Shown here one piece after another: positions 6,015 to 9,927 of a stretch of 9,927 nucleotides of DNA; positions within the stretch are counted from its first letter, which is position 1; each line of letters begins with the position of its first letter. The stretch comes from Bacillota bacterium (lineage in GTDB: Bacteria; Bacillota; Clostridia; Oscillospirales; Acutalibacteraceae). Made by a program: the position numbers and the translations under genes. Location: contig JAQXHB010000032.1 in the NCBI GenBank assembly GCA_029007015.1, forward strand, positions 1 to 9,927, given 5' to 3'. The notes under the pieces were generated by a model. It was not told the DNA's origin and searched no databases. It worked only from the letters and a program-made list of their open reading frames with translations.

Positions 6015-7358
6015 TTACATATTGCTCAGTCTGGACTCCAGCGCCGACTTCATATCCTCGTAGCCGGACTTGCCGAGCAGAGCAAACATATTTTTCTTAT
6101 AACTCTCAACGCCGGGCTGGTTGAAGGGGTTGACACCCAGCATATAGCCCGAAATGGCGCAAGCCTTTTCAAAGAAGTAAATGAGGTAACCGAGGTTGTA
6201 CTCGTCAGTCTTGTCAACATTGATGACAAAATTCGGTACGCCGCCGTCGGTGTGAGCCAATACAGTGCCCTCAAAAGCCTTACTGTTGACATACGACATG
6301 GTCTTGCCGGCCAAGAAGTTGAGACCGTCGCCGTTATCAGCCGCCTCTTTGATGGTGACATCGTCGCCTGCATCGCCAAAGGTGACCACCGTCTCAAACA
6401 TCATGCGAACTCCGTCCTGAATATACTGGCCGAGAGAATGAAGGTCGGTTGAAAAAGTGACAGCCGACGGGAACAGTCCCTTATTATCCTTAACCTCGCT
6501 CTCACCGAAAAGTTGCTTAAACCATTCGGACATCATTGTGAAGCGAGGCTCATAAGTGACCAGCAGTTCCATAGCCTTACCCTTATTGTTCATTATGCTG
6601 CGCATGGCGGCATAGCGGTAGCAGTCATTCTTGCTCAAGTCGCACACGCTGTATGCGCTGCGTGCGTCGGCCGCACCTTGCATGAGTGCATCAATGTCGC
6701 ATCCGGCCGCGGCAATCGGCAACAGGCCCACTGCCGTCAGCACCGAGAAACGGCCGCCGACATCGTCGGGCACAACAAATGTTTCATAGCCCTCTTTGTC
6801 AGCCAATTCCTTAAGAGTGCCGCGTGCCTTATCGGTGGTGCAGTAAATTCGCTCTCTGGCGCCATCCTTGCCATAGCGCTCCTCAAGCATCTCACGGAAC
6901 ACGCGGAATGCGATAGCCGGCTCGGTAGTGGTGCCCGACTTGGAGATAACATTAACCGATACACGCTTGCCTTCGCAAATCTTGATAAGATCAGACATCA
7001 TCGAGCCGCTGATGCTATTGCCGGCAAAATAGATGTCGGGTGTGTCCTTCGACAGGTTATTATACAGCGGTGACTTAAGAAACTCAATGGCCGCGCGGGC
7101 ACCGAGGTAGGAACCGCCGATGCCTATAACGATGAGCACATCGGTATCGCCCTTAATCTTTTCAGCGGCCGCCTTGATGCGCTCAAACTCGTCCTTATCA
7201 TAATTAACCGGCAAATCGACCCAACCAATATAGTCGTTGCCAAGGCCGGTGCCGGCCGTCAACTGCTCATGTGCGACGGCGACAAGCGGTGCCGCACCGG
7301 CAAGTTCATCTGCGCCGATAAACGGAGCAGCATATTTCTCAGTAAATCTAACTGCCAT
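6015..7358 (-). CDS. pgi: glucose-6-phosphate isomerase
   Basis: This enzyme interconverts glucose-6-phosphate and fructose-6-phosphate in glycolysis and gluconeogenesis in the cytoplasm. The 447-residue protein matches the shorter bacterial Pgi form. It has GIGGSYLG (79-86) and the phosphate-binding SGTTTEPA (141-148). Family signature 1 is DDVGGRFSVLTAVG (198-211). KQLFGESE (281-288) holds the catalytic glutamate, DLHSLGQ (305-311) a conserved histidine, and signature 2 (404-421) ends in the conserved K421. I chose the ATG at 7358, preceded by GTGGAGG at five bases; a GTG at 7370 is part of that site. It has its own promoter in the 87 bases before the start codon and is followed by the small P-loop gene. 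Confidence 0.98.
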   Translation of the reverse strand: MAVRFTEKYAAPFIGADELAGAAPLVAVAHEQLTAGTGLGNDYIGWVDLPVNYDKDEFERIKAAAEKIKGDTDVLIVIGIGGSYLGARAAIEFLKSPLYNNLSKDTPDIYFAGNSISGSMMSDLIKICEGKRVSVNVISKSGTTTEPAIAFRVFREMLEERYGKDGARERIYCTTDKARGTLKELADKEGYETFVVPDDVGGRFSVLTAVGLLPIAAAGCDIDALMQGAADARSAYSVCDLSKNDCYRYAAMRSIMNNKGKAMELLVTYEPRFTMMSEWFKQLFGESEVKDNKGLFPSAVTFSTDLHSLGQYIQDGVRMMFETVVTFGDAGDDVTIKEAADNGDGLNFLAGKTMSYVNSKAFEGTVLAHTDGGVPNFVINVDKTDEYNLGYLIYFFEKACAISGYMLGVNPFNQPGVESYKKNMFALLGKSGYEDMKSALESRLSNM

Positions 7359-7395
7359 GATATCCTCCACATTTTACTAAAATTGATTTGATTTG

Positions 7396-7424
7396 ATTAT
7401 ACAATATTTTGTGCATATTTGCAA
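7396..7424 (-). promoter_or_regulatory. sigma-A-type promoter for pgi
   Basis: On the leftward strand TTGCAA (7424-7419) and TATAAT (7401-7396) are 17 bases apart, a good housekeeping promoter with a near-consensus -35. Transcription would start near 7389, leaving a leader of about 30 bases before the ATG at 7358. There is no convincing terminator between the upstream carboxypeptidase-like gene and this promoter, so some read-through into pgi is possible. Confidence 0.75.
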
Positions 7425-7445
7425 GTATAATAACAAAATAAATTA

Positions 7446-8801
7446 TTACAGTCGCTTATACATGCGCAGGCGGTTGCGGCGCTTACGTCGGCGGTTGGAA
7501 ATAATGATGAATATAATGCCGAGTATAATGCCGAGCGCCAGTACAATGAGCAGCAACCGCGCAATCACGGTTGAGCACATCCACTTAATCCCGCGGATGA
7601 CATGCAGTGTGAAACTGTAATCGGCGCTGTCAGCGGCAACCAGACCGACCTCACCGATTTTTTCGCCGCCGTAAACGATGCTGGCTGTGCCCAGCAAATC
7701 GCCCGATTTGATGGGTGCATCGTAAACATCGTGCTGTAAATCAATTTCAAAAATCACAGATGTGCGGTCAGCATCGTTGGGCATAAGAGCAACCACAGTA
7801 TTGGCGGCATAGAGTTGCAGATAGTCGGTTTGCCACGATAAATCGACATTGACGCCGCCCACAGTGTTGCCGTCGGCATCAATGCCGACAATCGGCTCGC
7901 CTTTTTCTGTCACCGTTTTGAACGAGAAACTCGAAAAAGCCCATTTATACAGTTTGATTGACTCGGTCATATCGACGCGCACACTCTCGCCGTTGACAGT
8001 TTTCGGACAGCCGAGCAGTATGCAGTAATAACTGACGCCGTCTTTTGATGCCATTGATGCAATGCACATGCCGCCCGCATCGGTGTAGCCCGTCTTGCCG
8101 GCCACGGCGTAGCGATAGTAATAATTGGACACCTTATTTACAAGGTAGTTTGTGGTGACAACGGCACGGGCGGAATAAATCTCATTGGCGTCAGCGGTAA
8201 AGCGCGACATGGAGCAAATGGACAAAATATCGTCATTTTTAAACGCAGCCGTCATCAACTTATATGTGTCGGCGGCTGTCGAATACTGCTCATCCTCATA
8301 CAGTCCGTACGGAACGACATAATTGGTGCCGTCCATGCCGAGTTTATCTGCCTTATCGTTCATCATATCGACAAAGGCAAGATAATCGCCGCCGCCGACA
8401 TAATCAGCCAGTATCAGCGCGGCGTCCGACCCCGAACTGACCAGCAAAAACTGAAGCAGCATGCGCACCGAGCACGACTGGCCGGCAGAAAAATGACTCA
8501 TTGCGGCGCCGGAGCCGAGGAAATGGTCAAGCAATTTTTTGTCAATGGTTATGAAGGTGTTGTCTATATCGGCAACATTATCGCACACCACCAAAGCGGT
8601 CATCAGATTGCTGATGGCGCCGACATACTGGCGGCTGTCGGTATTTTTACTGTAAACGACATCGCCCGAGTCAATATTGACCAGCATCGCAGAGGACGCG
8701 GTAACCTCAAAATCCGACGGAGTAAAGGCCGACGCCGAAAGGCACGGAAACAGCGCGGTTAATATGAGTAACAGTGATAAAAATAAAGCAGATTTTCTCA
8801 T
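7446..8801 (-). CDS. D-alanyl-D-alanine carboxypeptidase (PBP5/DacF) family protein, probably catalytically inactive
   Basis: The 451-residue protein has the layout of low-molecular-weight penicillin-binding proteins, which trim the terminal D-Ala of peptidoglycan outside the membrane. A signal peptide (1-25, cut after SASA) is followed by a peptidase S11 domain (about 30-280), a C-terminal beta domain (about 295-390), a membrane helix (about 413-433) and a basic tail SNRRRKRRNRLRMYKRL. The fold landmarks PYGLYEDEQYSTAADTY (164-180) and the KTG triad (K236-G238) are kept. However, the expected SxxK segment reads GAISNLMT (61-68), with Ala62 at the nucleophile Ser and Asn65 at the Lys. The SxN motif reads SGS (123-125). 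With three catalytic positions changed, carboxypeptidase activity is unlikely; a structural, substrate-binding or regulatory role is inferred. The reading frame is intact, so this is not simple decay. The ATG at 8801 has GAGGAG six bases upstream. Confidence 0.9.
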   Translation of the reverse strand: MRKSALFLSLLLILTALFPCLSASAFTPSDFEVTASSAMLVNIDSGDVVYSKNTDSRQYVGAISNLMTALVVCDNVADIDNTFITIDKKLLDHFLGSGAAMSHFSAGQSCSVRMLLQFLLVSSGSDAALILADYVGGGDYLAFVDMMNDKADKLGMDGTNYVVPYGLYEDEQYSTAADTYKLMTAAFKNDDILSICSMSRFTADANEIYSARAVVTTNYLVNKVSNYYYRYAVAGKTGYTDAGGMCIASMASKDGVSYYCILLGCPKTVNGESVRVDMTESIKLYKWAFSSFSFKTVTEKGEPIVGIDADGNTVGGVNVDLSWQTDYLQLYAANTVVALMPNDADRTSVIFEIDLQHDVYDAPIKSGDLLGTASIVYGGEKIGEVGLVAADSADYSFTLHVIRGIKWMCSTVIARLLLIVLALGIILGIIFIIISNRRRKRRNRLRMYKRL

Positions 8802-8926
8802 TGAAATCTCCTCACAAATAGTGTAATATTTATGTAGTCGGTATTTTTATAATTGATTATATAATGAGTATAACAAATTATTCGACAAAATAAAAGAACT
8901 TTTTACACTTTTTAGGAGGAATTGTA
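8802..8926. promoter_or_regulatory. divergent AT-rich promoter region (carboxypeptidase-like gene / phosphoesterase gene)
   Basis: The 125 bases between the two divergent genes are very AT-rich and must hold both promoters. A 10-bp perfect palindrome ATTATATAAT (8856-8865) supplies a TATAAT -10 box on each strand (8861-8856 leftward, 8860-8865 rightward). I find no good -35 at 16-18 bases for either, so assignment is tentative. The ribosome binding sites lie at the two edges: GAGGAG for the leftward gene and AGGAGG (8914-8919) for the rightward gene. Confidence 0.4.
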
Positions 8927-9607
8927 ATGGTATTTATCACCGGCGATATGCACGGCGATGAAGAGCGGGTCAGTTCGCGCGAGTTGAGGCAACTGAAGAG
9001 CGGCGACACACTCATAATATGCGGCGATTTTGGCTTCATCTGGGACGGCAGTGAGCGGGAGCGCAAAATTCTGGAATATCTCGGCAGCCGCAAGTTTAAT
9101 GTGTGCTTTATTGACGGCACTCACGAAAATTTCAAACTGCTCGGAGAATATAAGGAAACATATTGGAAAGGCGGACGAGTGCACCGCATATCGGGCAATC
9201 TGTTTCACCTTTGCCGCGGCGAAATGTTTACTATCGAGGGTCACCGCATATTCACATTTGGCGGCGGTGAGAGTTTTGACAAGGACATGCGCACCGAATT
9301 TGAAACATGGTGGCGCGATGAACTGCCCTCACCCGCCGAAATGGAGCATGGCGCAAATGTCATTGAGGAGAACGGGTTTGATATGGATTACATAATAACC
9401 CATGAGCCGCCGTCGCTGGTCAAAAGCGCCATTCTGCTGCGCAACGGCAAGGTTGACCGCGTCAACAAACTTAACGGATATCTCGAGGAGGTCAACCACT
9501 GCTGTCGGTTTAATCGTTGGTATTTCGGCTGCATGCACGAGGACCGAGTTATCACACCCAAGCACACAGCCGTTTTCCGCGATTTATGGCCCATTGACGC
9601 CAAGTAG
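8927..9607 (+). CDS. calcineurin-like metallophosphoesterase family protein
   Basis: The 226-residue cytoplasmic protein has the binuclear metallophosphoesterase fold. GDMHG (D7, H9) opens the protein, and GDFGF (D34) is the second metal motif. DGTHENF (63-69) stands where GNH[ED] is expected, ITHEPP (H159) is the fourth motif, and GCMHED (201-206) stands where GHxH is expected. The metal-ligand Asn is therefore Thr65 and the first His of the last motif is Cys202. The segment GGGESFDKDMR..WW (112-129) is characteristic of a small subfamily of such proteins found in bacteria and phages, whose substrate is unknown to me. The ATG at 8927 has AGGAGG seven bases upstream. It is a single-gene unit, divergent from the carboxypeptidase-like gene, with no clear terminator before the tRNA promoter downstream. 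Confidence 0.85.
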   Translation: MVFITGDMHGDEERVSSRELRQLKSGDTLIICGDFGFIWDGSERERKILEYLGSRKFNVCFIDGTHENFKLLGEYKETYWKGGRVHRISGNLFHLCRGEMFTIEGHRIFTFGGGESFDKDMRTEFETWWRDELPSPAEMEHGANVIEENGFDMDYIITHEPPSLVKSAILLRNGKVDRVNKLNGYLEEVNHCCRFNRWYFGCMHEDRVITPKHTAVFRDLWPIDAK

Positions 9608-9650
9608 ATCTACTGCCTGTAAAAAAGTCGAAATATTATCAAAAAAGTTC

Positions 9651-9679
9651 TTGACAATTCATCTGCACTTGGATATAAT
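9651..9679 (+). promoter_or_regulatory. consensus sigma-A promoter for tRNA-Ala
   Basis: TTGACA (9651-9656) and TATAAT (9674-9679) are 17 bases apart, a perfect housekeeping promoter. The upstream sequence is A-rich (AAAAAAGTTC). Transcription would begin near 9686, about 70 bases before the mature tRNA. The -35 box overlaps one arm of an inverted repeat, TGACAATT (9652-9659) and AATTGTCA (9683-9690), whose other arm covers the start site. Confidence 0.93.
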
Positions 9680-9685
9680 ATCAAT

Positions 9686-9756
9686 TGTCAGTTTGAGAGT
9701 GTCAAGTCACCGCGTGGTCGGTTTGGCCGTGACTATCGCTCAACCGACCGTAATAT
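9686..9756 (+). other. structured 5' leader of the tRNA-Ala precursor
   Basis: About 70 bases lie between the predicted start site and the tRNA. An eight-pair perfect stem joins GGTCGGTT (9716-9723) and AACCGACC (9742-9749), ending seven bases before the tRNA. A second possible stem, AGTCAC (9705-9710) with GTGACT (9729-9734), interlocks with the first, so the two would form either a pseudoknot or alternative structures. I find no ribosome binding site with an ORF here and no T-box motif. The leader would normally be removed by RNase P. Confidence 0.5.
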
Positions 9757-9831
<75 letters not shown>

Positions 9832-9832
<1 letters not shown>

Positions 9833-9880
9833 AAAGCACAACATCCGAACTCGGTGAAGGGTTCGGATGTTGTGCTTTTT
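9832..9880 (+). terminator. intrinsic terminator after tRNA-Ala
   Basis: A 19-bp perfect stem (9832-9850 with 9861-9879, core GCACAACATCCGAAC) with a ten-base loop ends in a TTTTT run (9876-9880). It starts right at the 3' end of the tRNA. The A-rich foot of the stem makes it potentially active in the other direction too, though no leftward gene is visible in the last 47 bases of the window. Confidence 0.93.
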
Positions 9881-9927
9881 GTTACACTAAAGAAAATTAT
9901 TTACTCATATATTGGCCTCTCGCCGCG

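Noticed and set aside
9603..9614. 12-bp palindrome AGTAGATCTACT over the phosphoesterase stop codon
   Set aside because: It has no loop and no T run, so it is not a terminator; it is short enough to be chance, and no att-site or tRNA-linked repeat accompanies it.
9686..9756. A T-box or other known riboswitch in the tRNA leader
   Set aside because: There is no conserved T-box sequence, no specifier loop and no terminator/antiterminator pair before a coding gene; the leader precedes a tRNA.

Overview
The window looks like a stretch of core chromosome from a low-to-mid GC Gram-positive bacterium of the class Clostridia, probably an Oscillospiraceae/Ruminococcaceae-type gut organism. The basis is the gene order (PDZ/DUF512 protein, der, plsY, gpsA; yceD-rpmF), strong AGGAGG-type ribosome binding sites, sigma-A-like promoters, and a small P-loop protein that I recall, without a search, as typical of Clostridia. 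This taxonomy is inference. I see no insertion sequence, prophage, CRISPR array, plasmid origin or defence system, and no gene-free stretch over 300 bases.

Left end (1-290): the last ~81 codons of a rightward methylthiotransferase gene (MtaB type, TRAM domain) converge on a leftward cluster, with a bidirectional terminator between them. Leftward cluster 1 (4618 down to 294): a PDZ/radical-SAM-like DUF512 protein, the ribosome-assembly GTPase Der, the glycerol-3-phosphate acyltransferase PlsY and the glycerol-3-phosphate dehydrogenase GpsA. They are packed with 4-11 base gaps, and each downstream Shine-Dalgarno sequence lies at the end of the gene before it. GpsA makes the glycerol-3-phosphate that PlsY acylates, so these two are consecutive steps of phospholipid synthesis. 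Leftward cluster 2 (5467 down to 4650): a perfect-consensus promoter, a YceD/DUF177 protein and ribosomal protein L32 (rpmF), closed by a strong hairpin terminator.

Leftward cluster 3 (7424 down to about 5507): glucose-6-phosphate isomerase (pgi) from its own promoter, followed by a small P-loop protein of unknown role. Upstream, also leftward, is a secreted, membrane-anchored member of the D-alanyl-D-alanine carboxypeptidase family. The catalytic Ser and Lys of its SxxK motif and the Asn of its SxN motif are all replaced, so it is very probably a pseudoenzyme. This is the most notable observation in the window.

Right end (8802-9927): a divergent AT-rich intergenic region, then a rightward calcineurin-like phosphoesterase with two altered metal-ligand positions. 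Last is a tRNA-Ala(GGC) gene with a perfect-consensus promoter, a ~70-base structured leader and a very strong terminator. Apart from the altered active sites and the tRNA leader, the region is ordinary housekeeping DNA.
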